DNA of 64,000 nt from Aureibaculum marinum (GTDB lineage Bacteria; Bacteroidota; Bacteroidia; Flavobacteriales; Flavobacteriaceae), in assembly GCF_003813905.1 (NCBI RefSeq), contig NZ_RPFJ01000017.1, positions 1 to 64,000 of the forward strand, given 5' to 3'. This document shows, piece by piece, positions 56,597 to 64,000 of the stretch (position 1 is its first letter; the number at the start of each line of letters is the position of its first letter). A program made the translations under genes and the position numbers. The notes below the pieces were generated by a model. It was given only the letters and a program-made list of their open reading frames with translations, made no database searches and was not told where the DNA came from.

Positions 56597-56706
56597 GGTT
56601 TATAAGTTTTTTCTTTGTAATTATTTGATTAGTAGTTTGTTGTTTTTTTTACTAAATTATAAAAAAAATGAATAATCTGTCTTTTTTTTGTGTAAACAAT
56701 CTTCCT

Positions 56707-56714
56707 TACCTTTG
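56707..56714 (+). promoter_or_regulatory. -7 promoter element of the DUF2461 gene
   Basis: TACCTTTG matches TAnnTTTG and implies a transcript start near 56720. This excludes an in-frame start at 56716 and supports ATG 56734. Confidence 0.55.
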
Positions 56715-56733
56715 AGTGAAATCAAATAAATTT

Positions 56734-57411
56734 ATGTCTGCAACTATACCTAAAAAAGCATTTACGTTTTTACAAAAATTAAAAAACAATAATGATAGAG
56801 AGTGGTTTAATAAGCATAAACCAGAATTTAAAGCAATTGAAAACGAGGTAAAATATTTTTATAATGAATTGCTTAAGGTAATGCAAGAGCATGATGAGGT
56901 TGATAAATTAAAAATGTTCCGAATTTATAGAGATGTTCGCTTTTCTAAAAATAAATTACCTTATAAAACGCATTTTGGAGGGGCTTACAATCGAGTAAAA
57001 CCAAAATTAAGAGGAGGATATTATTTACAAATTGCACCTGGTGATTCTTTTATAGCAACAGGATTTTGGAATCCAGAAAAGAATGATTTATTACGTATTA
57101 GAAAAGAGTTTGAAATTGATGCTTCTGAAATTAGAGAGCTATTAAATAATAAAAAGTTTAATAAAGTTTGGGGTGATTTTATCGGAGATGAGGTTAAAAC
57201 GGCTCCTAAAGGGTTTAGTAAAGAACATAAAAACATTGATTTAATACGGAAAAAACAATTTATGTTTATTAAAAAGTTTACTGATAACGAAGTGTTGTCT
57301 CCAAATTTTATAGATGAGGTGAATACAGCTTTTAAAATGATTCGTCCTTATTTCGATTATATGAGTGAAGTTTTAACAACAGATTTAAACGGAGTTTCTT
57401 TAATAGATTAA
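56734..57411 (+). CDS. DUF2461 family protein (TIGR02453)
   Basis: From ATG 56734 the 225-aa protein begins SATIPKKAFTFLQKLKNNNDREWFNKHK, the standard DUF2461 opening. Other family features are MFRIYRDVRFSKNKLPYKTHFGG, GGYYLQIAPGDSFIATGFWNP and TAPKGFSKEHKNIDLIRKK. The family is widespread and uncharacterised; no enzyme activity is known. A longer frame starting six codons upstream is ruled out by the promoter position. Confidence 0.9.
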   Translation: MSATIPKKAFTFLQKLKNNNDREWFNKHKPEFKAIENEVKYFYNELLKVMQEHDEVDKLKMFRIYRDVRFSKNKLPYKTHFGGAYNRVKPKLRGGYYLQIAPGDSFIATGFWNPEKNDLLRIRKEFEIDASEIRELLNNKKFNKVWGDFIGDEVKTAPKGFSKEHKNIDLIRKKQFMFIKKFTDNEVLSPNFIDEVNTAFKMIRPYFDYMSEVLTTDLNGVSLID

Positions 57412-57437
57412 CTTTAGAAATTTAGAGATAATCTCTT

Positions 57438-57788
57438 TTAATTAAACCAAACAGCATATTTCATTCTTCTTAATTCAAGGGCTAATGTTTTTTCCATTTT
57501 TAAAGCTTCAGCTCTAGTTTTTATAGGGTTTAAATGATTGTACAAACTTGGACGTAAGTACATGCCATATTTTTCTACAATACGAGAAGATATTTTATAC
57601 CCTTTTTTATTTCTATGTCCTGTTTTATGTTGTTTAAAACGTTCTTTAGGTGTTTTACTAGTCATGCCTACATACAAACATTGTAAAACTCCATTAAATT
57701 GTGGATTTGCGTTTCTAAATCGAGTATTCTCTGTAAAAACACGCTTAGATAACTCTATTACATAGACATAATATTCTGTTTTAGCCAT
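57438..57788 (-). CDS. GIY-YIG superfamily small protein
   Basis: The 116-aa protein is essentially a single GIY-YIG-like domain. The motif pair appears as EYYVYVIELS and LQCLYVGMTSKTPKERFKQHKTG, followed by a C-terminal helix with ALKMEKTLALELRRMKYAV containing the candidate catalytic Glu. The spacing between the two motifs is longer than usual because of an insert (KRVFTENTRFRNANPQFNG). Solo proteins of this class may act on DNA, but activity is not established. It is divergent from the SatD-like gene across the operator region. Confidence 0.75.
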   Translation of the reverse strand: MAKTEYYVYVIELSKRVFTENTRFRNANPQFNGVLQCLYVGMTSKTPKERFKQHKTGHRNKKGYKISSRIVEKYGMYLRPSLYNHLNPIKTRAEALKMEKTLALELRRMKYAVWFN

Positions 57789-57844
57789 TTTTTATTAGTA
57801 TACCGCAATATACTTTATTTTGTACAGAATACAATTCTTATTTT

Positions 57845-57920
57845 ATTAGTCTACAGGCTAATATTTATCAATTATTAGTCTACAGGCTAATATTTAGTGG
57901 TTATTAGTCTGTAGACTAAT
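57845..57920. repeat. Three palindromic operators at 29-bp spacing
   Basis: Three 18-bp sites lie at 57845-57862, 57874-57891 and 57903-57920. The first two read ATTAGTCTACAGGCTAAT; the third, ATTAGTCTGTAGACTAAT, has two perfect 8-base arms around GT. Start-to-start distance is 29 bp in both intervals. Site 3 falls where the -33 element of the promoter at 57929-57936 should be, so a bound dimer would block RNA polymerase. The array lies between the divergent GIY-YIG and SatD-like genes. Confidence 0.8.
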
Positions 57921-57928
57921 ATATTTAG

Positions 57929-57936
57929 TATATTTG
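57929..57936 (+). promoter_or_regulatory. -7 promoter element of the SatD-like/DUF3307 unit
   Basis: TATATTTG matches TAnnTTTG. The third operator ends eight bases before it. Transcription would begin near 57942, giving a leader of about 90 bases that contains an 18-codon open frame (57941-57997). Confidence 0.6.
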
Positions 57937-58030
57937 TAGTATGTCTATTCGTGTTTTATATTCGTTAGAAAAGATGACATGTAGACACTGTAAATAAATA
58001 ATTATAAATTGTTGCATAATTTTTAAATAA

Positions 58031-58687
58031 ATGAAAACTGTAATTACAGGAGATTTAATAGATTCAACAAAGTATACTCCATCAGAATTAGATGCAATAT
58101 TAAATGTTGTAAATGACGAATTTGATTATTTTAGAACTACTTATGATGTGGATTTTAAAATATTTAGAGGAGATAGTTTTCAAGGTGTAGTGCTTGATTC
58201 TTCATTAGCACTAGATTTAGTACTTACTATTAAAACTGTAGTAAATAAAATTCCCATTAATAGAAAAAAAATAAGTGGATTAACAGATTTTAGAATTGCC
58301 ATTGGCATCGGAAATATTAACTTAAAAAGAGATTCTATTTTAGAATCTAATGGAGAAGCTTTTCAGTTTTCAGGCAAAACACTTGATACAATGAAAGGGG
58401 ATTATCCTCGGTTATTATTAAAAACAGCTGATGAAAATTTAAATGAAGAGTTTAATGTACATTTTGCATTACTAGATAGTGTTACCAGTAAATGGAGTGT
58501 AGCTTCCGCAGAAGTTGTTTATTACTTACTTAAAGGCAAAAAAGAAACGGAGGTTGCCAAAATATTAGGGATTAATCAATCTGCAGTTAATCATCGTAAA
58601 AAAGCTGCCAATTGGGATGCTGTAGCCATGTTGTTAAAACGTTATAAAGTGGCAATTGGAAATTACGCACGTATAAAGGGTAGTTAA
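58031..58687 (+). CDS. SatD family protein with C-terminal helix-turn-helix
   Basis: The 218-aa protein has the SatD opening VITGDLIDSTKYTPSELDAIL, FKIFRGDSFQGVVLD and DFRIAIGIGNINL, which together resemble a nucleotide-cyclase-like alpha/beta fold. Residues about 165-210 form a sigma-70 region 4-like helix-turn-helix: KKETEVAKILGINQSAVNHRKK. A sensory domain joined to a DNA-binding domain suggests a regulator that could bind the palindromes just upstream, an inference. It precedes a DUF3307 membrane-protein gene by 80 bp, a pairing that recurs in Bacteroidota. Confidence 0.78.
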   Translation: MKTVITGDLIDSTKYTPSELDAILNVVNDEFDYFRTTYDVDFKIFRGDSFQGVVLDSSLALDLVLTIKTVVNKIPINRKKISGLTDFRIAIGIGNINLKRDSILESNGEAFQFSGKTLDTMKGDYPRLLLKTADENLNEEFNVHFALLDSVTSKWSVASAEVVYYLLKGKKETEVAKILGINQSAVNHRKKAANWDAVAMLLKRYKVAIGNYARIKGS

Positions 58688-58767
58688 ATAAAATCAGTTG
58701 TAGCCTTAGTATGGTTATTATTAAATGGAGTTTTACAGGCTTTAAAGCTAAATAGATAAATAAAATA

Positions 58768-59493
58768 ATGGACAACATTTTAATCTTATTACAATTAGTA
58801 TTAGCTCATGTATTGACTGATTTTGTATTTCAAACTACCAAAATGGTTAAGCACAAACGCAATTACAAAGCTAAATCAGGGTATTTGTATGTGCATAGTG
58901 TATTAGCAGGAGTGCTTACGTATCTATTTTTGCAAGAATGGAATCAGTTTTTAGTTCCAATAGTTATTATAATTACTCATTTTATAATAGATTTATGGAA
59001 ATTACATCAAAAGAAAGATGATTTAAAATATTTTGTAATTGATCAAGTGTTACATCTTATAATAGTTTGTCTTGCATGGTTGTATTTAATTGATGGTTTT
59101 TCAATGGTATTGCCTGTAATTGCTTTGTTTTTTTCGTCAACAAATACATTGGCTATATTAATAGCTTATCTTATTGTTATTTTTCCTGTAGGATTTATTA
59201 TTGGTAAGGCTACCGAGCGTTGGCAACAAGAAATTCTTAAAGAAGGAACTCAAAATAGTTTAAAAAAGGCAGGACGCTATATTGGTATATTTGAGAGAAT
59301 TTTGGTGCTCACCTTTATTTTGATTAATAATTTTGCTGCAATCGGTTTTTTGATTGGAGCAAAGTCTATTTTGCGATTTAGTGAGACTAAAGGAGCTCGA
59401 AAACAAACTGAATATGTGTTAATAGGTACTTTAATGAGTTTTTCTATTTGTATTATTATAGGATTATTTGTTAACTATATTCTTTATCTATAA
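58768..59493 (+). CDS. DUF3307 membrane protein
   Basis: The 241-aa protein starts with LILLQLVLAHVLTDFVFQTTKMVKHK, the DUF3307 signature with an in-membrane His-Asp pair, followed by IIIITHFIIDLWKLHQKKDD and FVIDQVLHLIIVCLAWLY. There are six or seven helices in all. Its family has no established function; the several conserved His and Asp residues in helices hint at metal binding or proteolysis. It is downstream of the SatD-like regulator and is probably its target or partner. Confidence 0.82.
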   Translation: MDNILILLQLVLAHVLTDFVFQTTKMVKHKRNYKAKSGYLYVHSVLAGVLTYLFLQEWNQFLVPIVIIITHFIIDLWKLHQKKDDLKYFVIDQVLHLIIVCLAWLYLIDGFSMVLPVIALFFSSTNTLAILIAYLIVIFPVGFIIGKATERWQQEILKEGTQNSLKKAGRYIGIFERILVLTFILINNFAAIGFLIGAKSILRFSETKGARKQTEYVLIGTLMSFSICIIIGLFVNYILYL

Positions 59494-59579
59494 TACTATT
59501 TTATTATAAATTTAAGCAAAGAGTTGGGGTAATTTGTACATACTAAAACTTGATTTTTTATTCAATACAATATTCTAAT

Positions 59580-59981
59580 ATGAAATTTCACACAAGAAAA
59601 TGGGTAAAACCAGAAGATTTAAATCCAAATGGTACTTTATTTGGCGGAAGATTGTTGTCATGGATAGATGAAGAAGCAGCTTTATATACAATCATTCAAT
59701 TAGAAAATAATAGAGTTGTTACCAAACGTATATCTCAAGTAGATTTTAAAAGCTCAGCCAAAGAAGGAGACATTATTGAAATTGGAATAGAGGTTGTAAA
59801 ATTTGGAATGGCTTCACTAACACTGGCATGTGAAGTGCGAAATATAATGACCCAAGAAATTATTTTAACCATTTCCAATATTCTTATGGCTAACCTTGAT
59901 AGTGAAGGAAAGCCTTGTCCACATGGTAAAACTAAAATAGAATATGTTCAAGATCGATTGGCCAAGAAAAATTTAACTTAG
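59580..59981 (+). CDS. Acyl-CoA thioesterase (hotdog fold)
   Basis: From ATG 59580 the 133-aa protein begins MKFHTRKWVKPEDLNPNGTLFGGRLLSWIDEEAAL, the hotdog acyl-CoA hydrolase signature with Asn-Pro-x-Gly-x-xF-Gly and the central helix Asp-Glu. VTKRISQVDFKSSAKEGDII and the CPHGKTKIEY tail follow. It hydrolyses acyl-CoA. Ten extra codons from TTG 59550 are possible but do not fit the family start. Its end overlaps the convergent MscS gene by nine bases. Confidence 0.88.
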   Translation: MKFHTRKWVKPEDLNPNGTLFGGRLLSWIDEEAALYTIIQLENNRVVTKRISQVDFKSSAKEGDIIEIGIEVVKFGMASLTLACEVRNIMTQEIILTISNILMANLDSEGKPCPHGKTKIEYVQDRLAKKNLT

Positions 59982-61235
59982 TTTAGCGTTTAACGCTTCA
60001 ATGTCTTTAGAGCTAGGTTCTTGAAATAATTCTAAATCAAAATAAGGAACAGTTGCTATTAAATGTTCAAAAATATCAGCAATAATATGTTCGTAGTTTA
60101 TCCAACGTTTATCTTTAGAAAATGTATAAATTTCTAAAGGAATTCCTTTAGAAGTAGGCTCAAGATGACGGGTCATAATCATCATATCTTTATTAATTGC
60201 AGGATGATTATTTAAATATAAGTCGCAATATTTTCTAAATAAACCAAGATTTGTTTGATTTCTACCATTGACAATAATAGATCTATCAAAATTCAGTTCT
60301 TTATTGTACTTATCAATATCTGTTTGTCTATGAGTGATATAGTCAGAGAGAATTTGAATTTTTGAAAATCTTTTTAAATCTTCTTCTGTTAAAAACTTTA
60401 TACTATTTGTTTTAATTATAAAAGCTCGTTTAATTCTTCTACCTCCACTTTCTTGCATGCCTCTCCAGTTTCTAAAGGAATCTGAAATTAAAGCATAAGT
60501 TGGTATTGTAGTAATGGTCATATCCCAATTTGAAACTTTTACGGTAGCTAAAGTAATTTCTACAACATTACCATCTGCACCATATTTTTCCATAGTTATC
60601 CAATCACCAATACGTACCATATCATTAATAGAAACTTGTATACTTGCTACAAAACCTAATATAGAATCTCTAAAAACTAATAATAAAATTGCAGAAGTTG
60701 CTCCAAAAGTAGCTAAGAATGTGGTAATACTTTTACCTGTAAGTTCAGAGAATATAAATATTGCACCAACAAACCATAAAAAAATTACAAATACTTGAGC
60801 GTAACTGTCTAACGGTTTGTCTTTAAAATATTCTTTTTGTTTTAAATATTCTTTTGTGGTTCTAATAACACTTCTAAAAATCCAAATTATTAAAAAAATT
60901 AGATAAACATCAGTAATTTTTATTAAATATGATTTCCATAATTCGAAGTCTGCCAGTAGAAGAGGAATAAATTTTCTTAAAAGAATAAAAGGGATGATGT
61001 GAGCTACATATTTTGGAAAATTACTTTGAACCAAAAAATCATCATAAGTGGTTTTTGTTTTAATAGTAAAAATTCTAAAAGACCTTATAATTACCTTTTT
61101 AAAAATGTAATCTAATACTAAAAGAATAATGGTTAAAATAACTGAATTTATCAATACATTTATATAACTCGATGTTTTTTCAGAAAAACCTTCATTAATT
61201 AAAATATCATAAAACCAGGTAAAATAATTGTTCAT
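59973..61235 (-). CDS. MscS family mechanosensitive ion channel
   Basis: The 420-aa protein has four to five N-terminal helices, then the pore-lining helix and MscS beta domain: SILGFVASIQVSINDMVRIGDWITMEKYGADGNVVEITLATVKV, a standard Ile-Gly-Asp-Trp-Ile motif near residue 210. The C-terminal alpha/beta part continues to residue 420. It opens when membrane tension rises and releases ions during hypo-osmotic shock. It has no operon partners. Confidence 0.93.
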   Translation of the reverse strand: MNNYFTWFYDILINEGFSEKTSSYINVLINSVILTIILLVLDYIFKKVIIRSFRIFTIKTKTTYDDFLVQSNFPKYVAHIIPFILLRKFIPLLLADFELWKSYLIKITDVYLIFLIIWIFRSVIRTTKEYLKQKEYFKDKPLDSYAQVFVIFLWFVGAIFIFSELTGKSITTFLATFGATSAILLLVFRDSILGFVASIQVSINDMVRIGDWITMEKYGADGNVVEITLATVKVSNWDMTITTIPTYALISDSFRNWRGMQESGGRRIKRAFIIKTNSIKFLTEEDLKRFSKIQILSDYITHRQTDIDKYNKELNFDRSIIVNGRNQTNLGLFRKYCDLYLNNHPAINKDMMIMTRHLEPTSKGIPLEIYTFSKDKRWINYEHIIADIFEHLIATVPYFDLELFQEPSSKDIEALNAKLS

Positions 61236-61348
61236 TATTAAGGGTGTTTTAGAGAATTAATACCAAAAGACAAAACTAAAGAAAATGAAACAACTAATAC
61301 TATTGTAATATATTTAAATTGTATTTTAGTCCTATCAAATATTAATTT

Positions 61349-61762
61349 ATGAATGATACTAAAATACCTGAAAATAAAGTTTCGTTTCACTATTCTTTTA
61401 AAGTAACTTCAGAAGACATAGATAGTTTAGGGCATGTTAATAATGTTTCTTATTTAAAATGGACACAGAAAGTTGCTTCTATGCACTGGAAAAAATTGGC
61501 TTCTGAAAAAATTAGAACCGAAGTAATGTGGTTTGTTCTAAGACATGAAATAGACTACTTAAAACAAGCTTTTGTAAATGATACTATTACTGTTTATACT
61601 TGGATTGAAGATGCAAAAGGAGCACGGTCAAACAGAATGTTCAGAATTTATAAAGATGAGGAATTATTAGTAAAATGCAAAACAACTTGGGCTTTAATTG
61701 ATGTTAAAACAGAAAAACCAAAACGCATTGATGACGATATTCTTAAACTATTTATTGTTTAA
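61349..61762 (+). CDS. 4-hydroxybenzoyl-CoA thioesterase-type hotdog protein
   Basis: The 137-aa protein carries the 4HBT signature SEDIDSLGHVNNVSYLKWTQ with the catalytic Asp, then LRHEIDYLKQAFVNDTITVYTWIED and CKTTWALIDVKTEKPKRID, typical of the acyl-ACP/acyl-CoA thioesterase branch. Its substrate is unknown. It is a second thioesterase within 2 kb of the 59580 gene but from a different hotdog subfamily, so recent duplication is not the cause. Confidence 0.88.
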   Translation: MNDTKIPENKVSFHYSFKVTSEDIDSLGHVNNVSYLKWTQKVASMHWKKLASEKIRTEVMWFVLRHEIDYLKQAFVNDTITVYTWIEDAKGARSNRMFRIYKDEELLVKCKTTWALIDVKTEKPKRIDDDILKLFIV

Positions 61763-61816
61763 AAATCTATAAATTATTATGTAAATGACGTTTTACCTAG
61801 CAGATGCAAATTGTAT

Positions 61817-62974
61817 TTAAGATTGTTGAATTTCATTAGCAACTTTTTGTACATCGTCTAGCACACGTAGTAGATTGCCTCCCCAAAGTTTAGTAATTTG
61901 CTCTTCTGTATAACCGCGTTTAACAAGTTCTAATGTTACGCTAAATGTTTCTGAAGCATCTGACCAATCAATTAAACCACCACCTCCGTCAAAATCAGAA
62001 GCTATTCCAACATGATCAATTCCTATTAAATCGACCATATAATCTATGTGATCAACAAAATCTGATACGTTGGCGGTTTCTGAATTTTCTTTTTTTGTAT
62101 AGGATTTAAAAGCAACAGTTTGAACTACACCATTTTTTTCTTTTATCATTTTCAATAGTTCATCAGTTAAATTTCTACTGTGATCGCAAACTGCTCTGGC
62201 AGAAGAATGTGAAGCAATTACTGGAGCTTTAGATAATTCAATTGCTTGTTTGTTGGCTTCAATAGATGGATGAGATAAATCAATCATCATACCATATTTA
62301 TTCATTTCAGCAATAACTTCTTTACCTAACTCACTTAGTCCATTATGCAACCATACATTATCTTTTTCACCAGTATTAGAATCTGCAAGTTGACTATGTC
62401 CATTATGGGCTAATGACATATATCTTGCACCTAAATCATAAAACTTTTTTACATTAGTAATATCTGTTCCAATAGGATAACCATTTTCTACGCCAATCAT
62501 GGCAACTTTTTTACCTGCTGAACTAATTCTTCGTACATCATCAGAAGTAAGTGCCAACTCAATTTTATCAGGAGCAATCTCTTCGGTTAATCTATGAATA
62601 GCTTCAAATTTAGCCATAGCATTTGCATAAGCTTTTTTATAACCAGCAGTATTTAATTCTTTTTGACCTGTATACACAATAAACCATGCCACATCTAGTC
62701 CTCCTTCTTCCATTTTAGGCAAATTTACCTGAGTTTCTAATCGTTGTGTGTAATTTTTTTCTTTAGTAAAATTAGCAACATTAATATCTACATGAGTGTC
62801 TACAGTAATTACACGCTCATGAATTTGTTTTGCTTTAGTAACAAAATCTAAGGTGTCTTTTTCTGTTTTGTTAGTGCTAATTGAATCAGTTTGAGTATCA
62901 GTAATTTCGGTTTTTTTATTCATATTACAAGAAGAAAGTGCTAAAAGAACTATTAAAAAAAGAATTTTTTTCAT
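61817..62974 (-). CDS. Membrane dipeptidase (M19/renal dipeptidase family), lipoprotein
   Basis: The 385-aa protein starts with a lipoprotein signal (LIVLLALSSCNMN, Cys about 16). The M19 amidohydrolase domain has the metal ligands in VDTHVDINV, LAHNGHSQLADSN, the Glu-binding region GVENGYPIG, IDLSHPSIEANKQ and ASHSSARAVCDHSRNL, and the substrate Asp in GIASDFDGGGGLIDW. It cleaves dipeptides outside the inner membrane using two zinc ions. The active-site set looks complete. It is single, divergent from the next gene over a 170-bp AT-rich gap. Confidence 0.93.
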   Translation of the reverse strand: MKKILFLIVLLALSSCNMNKKTEITDTQTDSISTNKTEKDTLDFVTKAKQIHERVITVDTHVDINVANFTKEKNYTQRLETQVNLPKMEEGGLDVAWFIVYTGQKELNTAGYKKAYANAMAKFEAIHRLTEEIAPDKIELALTSDDVRRISSAGKKVAMIGVENGYPIGTDITNVKKFYDLGARYMSLAHNGHSQLADSNTGEKDNVWLHNGLSELGKEVIAEMNKYGMMIDLSHPSIEANKQAIELSKAPVIASHSSARAVCDHSRNLTDELLKMIKEKNGVVQTVAFKSYTKKENSETANVSDFVDHIDYMVDLIGIDHVGIASDFDGGGGLIDWSDASETFSVTLELVKRGYTEEQITKLWGGNLLRVLDDVQKVANEIQQS

Positions 62975-63024
62975 AATAAATTGAGTTAAATACGATTGAA
63001 ACCATAAAAATATATATAATTATT

Positions 63025-63032
63025 TATATTTG
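63025..63032 (+). promoter_or_regulatory. Possible -7 promoter element upstream of the 63145 gene
   Basis: TATATTTG matches TAnnTTTG, about 110 bases before ATG 63145. The intervening stretch holds the two 15-base repeats at 63074 and 63101. Confidence 0.35.
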
Positions 63033-63073
63033 AATGAAAATATTTCAATTATGAAATTTAAAAATAATATATT

Positions 63074-63115
63074 TTAAATATTTGATTTAAAATATAGTTA
63101 TTAAATATTTGATTT
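63074..63115 (+). repeat. Two copies of a 15-base direct repeat
   Basis: TTAAATATTTGATTT occurs at 63074-63088 and 63101-63115, 27 bases apart, in a very AT-rich region upstream of the 63145 lipoprotein gene. Both lie between the possible -7 element and the ATG. Whether they bind a regulator or are low-complexity chance cannot be told. Confidence 0.4.
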
Positions 63116-63144
63116 TTAATTAATTATAAAAAAAATATATTCAA

Positions 63145-63822
63145 ATGATACTTTCTAAAAATATTTTACTTGTTGTTTTTTCTACATTAGTTTTAATTTC
63201 TTGTAATAAAACAAAATCTAAAAAAGAAGTAATTGAAGTAAATGAAACCATAGTAGATCAAAAAGAGGAGGTTAAAGAAGTTATTCCGAATCAAAAATTA
63301 ACACCAGAACAACAAATAGCTTCAGCTGTTTTGGCTGCACCTCCAGAAACAAGAGATGGAGCCAAAGTTTATGGTTATGATGATGAAGGTAATTTTATAA
63401 CTCTTAGAGAAGGTACTAATACTATGATATGTATTGCAGATAACCCAAATAAAAGTGGATTTCAAGTAGTAGCCTATCATGGTGATCTAGAGCCTTTTAT
63501 GGCCAGAGGAAGGGAATTAAAAGCAGAAGGTAAAGGAACAAAAGAGGTAAGAGAAATTAGGGAAATGGAAGCCAAAGAAGGCAAGTTGCAAATGCCTAAA
63601 AATCCTTCAACTTTACATGTTTTACAAGGTGAAAAAGGGGGGTATGACCCAGAAACAGGAACCAATATAAATACACATTATAGATATGTAGTTTATACAC
63701 CATTTGCTACACAAGAAACTACAGGGTTGTCTTTAAAACCAAATGCTCCTGGTCATCCTTGGTTGATGTTTCCGGGTACTGCTGGGGCTCATATTATGAT
63801 TTCACCTTCTTCAGGGAACTAA
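63145..63822 (+). CDS. Hypothetical conserved lipoprotein
   Basis: The 225-aa protein has a lipoprotein signal (FSTLVLISCNKTKSKKE, Cys about 20), an acidic/basic linker (about 25-55) and a globular part with PETRDGAKVYGYDDEGNFIT, MICIADNPNKSGFQVVAYHGDLEPFM, YVVYTPFATQETTGLSL and PGHPWLMFPGTAGAHIMISP. I do not recognise the family; similar small lipoproteins are reported as hypothetical in the phylum. It is divergent from the M19 dipeptidase. Confidence 0.65.
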   Translation: MILSKNILLVVFSTLVLISCNKTKSKKEVIEVNETIVDQKEEVKEVIPNQKLTPEQQIASAVLAAPPETRDGAKVYGYDDEGNFITLREGTNTMICIADNPNKSGFQVVAYHGDLEPFMARGRELKAEGKGTKEVREIREMEAKEGKLQMPKNPSTLHVLQGEKGGYDPETGTNINTHYRYVVYTPFATQETTGLSLKPNAPGHPWLMFPGTAGAHIMISPSSGN

Positions 63823-63876
63823 AAACGATTAATGTGAGTAAAATAAACTCAAGAGTACTCAATTAGCAAGTAAAAA

Positions 63877-64000
63877 GTGGAAATAATAACTAATTCTTTT
63901 GTAAAAGAAGTTTACGATAATTATCCTGATTTTGTTAGAGATAAGATGTTTTATTTACGTGAATTAGTGATGGAAACCGCATCTGAGATTCAGGGGATTA
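63877..64000 (+). CDS. DUF1801 domain-containing protein, 5' part (runs off the window)
   Basis: A frame beginning at GTG 63877 (in-frame TAA just upstream at 63871) runs off the end of the window after 41 codons: SFVKEVYDNYPDFVRDKMFY then LRELVMETASEIQGI. The pattern (YP..VR..M..LR.L..ETA.E) is the opening of DUF1801 proteins, a small YdhG-like fold of unknown function. The start could also be a later ATG, so the exact first codon is uncertain. Confidence 0.6.
   Translation, partial: MEIITNSFVKEVYDNYPDFVRDKMFYLRELVMETASEIQGI

Noticed and set aside
57845-57920. Short repeats with even spacing, considered as a CRISPR array
   Set aside because: Only three 18-bp palindromic units with 11-bp gaps, no cas genes, and one unit covers a promoter element. 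They are operators.
58688-58767. 14-codon frame between the SatD-like and DUF3307 genes
   Set aside because: Too short and without conserved features; likely spacer sequence.

Overview
This AT-rich window reads as a chromosomal segment of a marine-type Flavobacteriaceae bacterium (phylum Bacteroidota). The evidence is the -7 promoter motif TAnnTTTG found upstream of many genes, the near absence of Shine-Dalgarno sequences, a two-subunit split transketolase, a YtxJ-type bacillithiol protein, DUF6090, DUF2752 and 'CCC motif' membrane proteins, and many short lipoproteins. I see no rRNA, tRNA, CRISPR array, phage or intact insertion sequence. The species cannot be named from this alone.

Layout. 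1-9.1 kb is a worn accessory region on the minus strand. It holds a truncated-by-window sensor kinase, a 37-codon tail of a second lost kinase, DUF6090 and DUF1624 proteins, a decayed SnoaL-like fragment, a DUF885 gene broken by one stop codon, and a run of secreted NTF2/SnoaL-fold proteins. 9.2-12 kb is a TPR histidine kinase (with an apparent one-base loss in a G-run near its end) facing a LytTR response regulator. 12-31.5 kb is mostly core: typA, a Ca-binding FKBP-like lipoprotein, an outer-membrane barrel, the C-terminal half of transketolase, a smpB-UbiA-maf operon, hsp20, an S9 peptidase, clpB, ytxJ, an OmpA protein, a four-gene DUF2752/CCC/DUF2752/lipoprotein operon and a cysteine desulfurase. 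31.5-46.8 kb has yidC, a gamma-glutamyltransferase, two tandem paralogous secreted proteins, dnaN, a PIG-L deacetylase with a 35-aa membrane peptide and a sodium:solute symporter, a P1 peptidase and corA.

46.8-56.2 kb opens with the N-terminal half of transketolase, about 30 kb from its partner. It continues with a TRIC-type channel, then an envelope-linked RDD / SpoIIM / DUF4129 / DUF4350 / MoxR locus that runs straight into hisA-hisF-hisIE. The expected DUF58 gene and the expected upstream his genes are both missing at that join. 56.2-64 kb includes a DUF2461 protein, a solo GIY-YIG protein, a SatD-like/DUF3307 pair preceded by three evenly spaced palindromic operators, two thioesterases, a MscS channel, a M19 dipeptidase, a lipoprotein and the start of a DUF1801 gene.

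The most promising candidate for an undescribed system is the SatD-like (C-terminal HTH) plus DUF3307 membrane protein pair. Its promoter carries three 18-bp palindromes at an exact 29-bp period, the last lying where the -33 element should be, which suggests repression, possibly by SatD itself. Second-tier candidates are the DUF2752-CCC-DUF2752 membrane operon and the fused MoxR/his operon. Promoter, terminator and pseudogene calls were made by eye.
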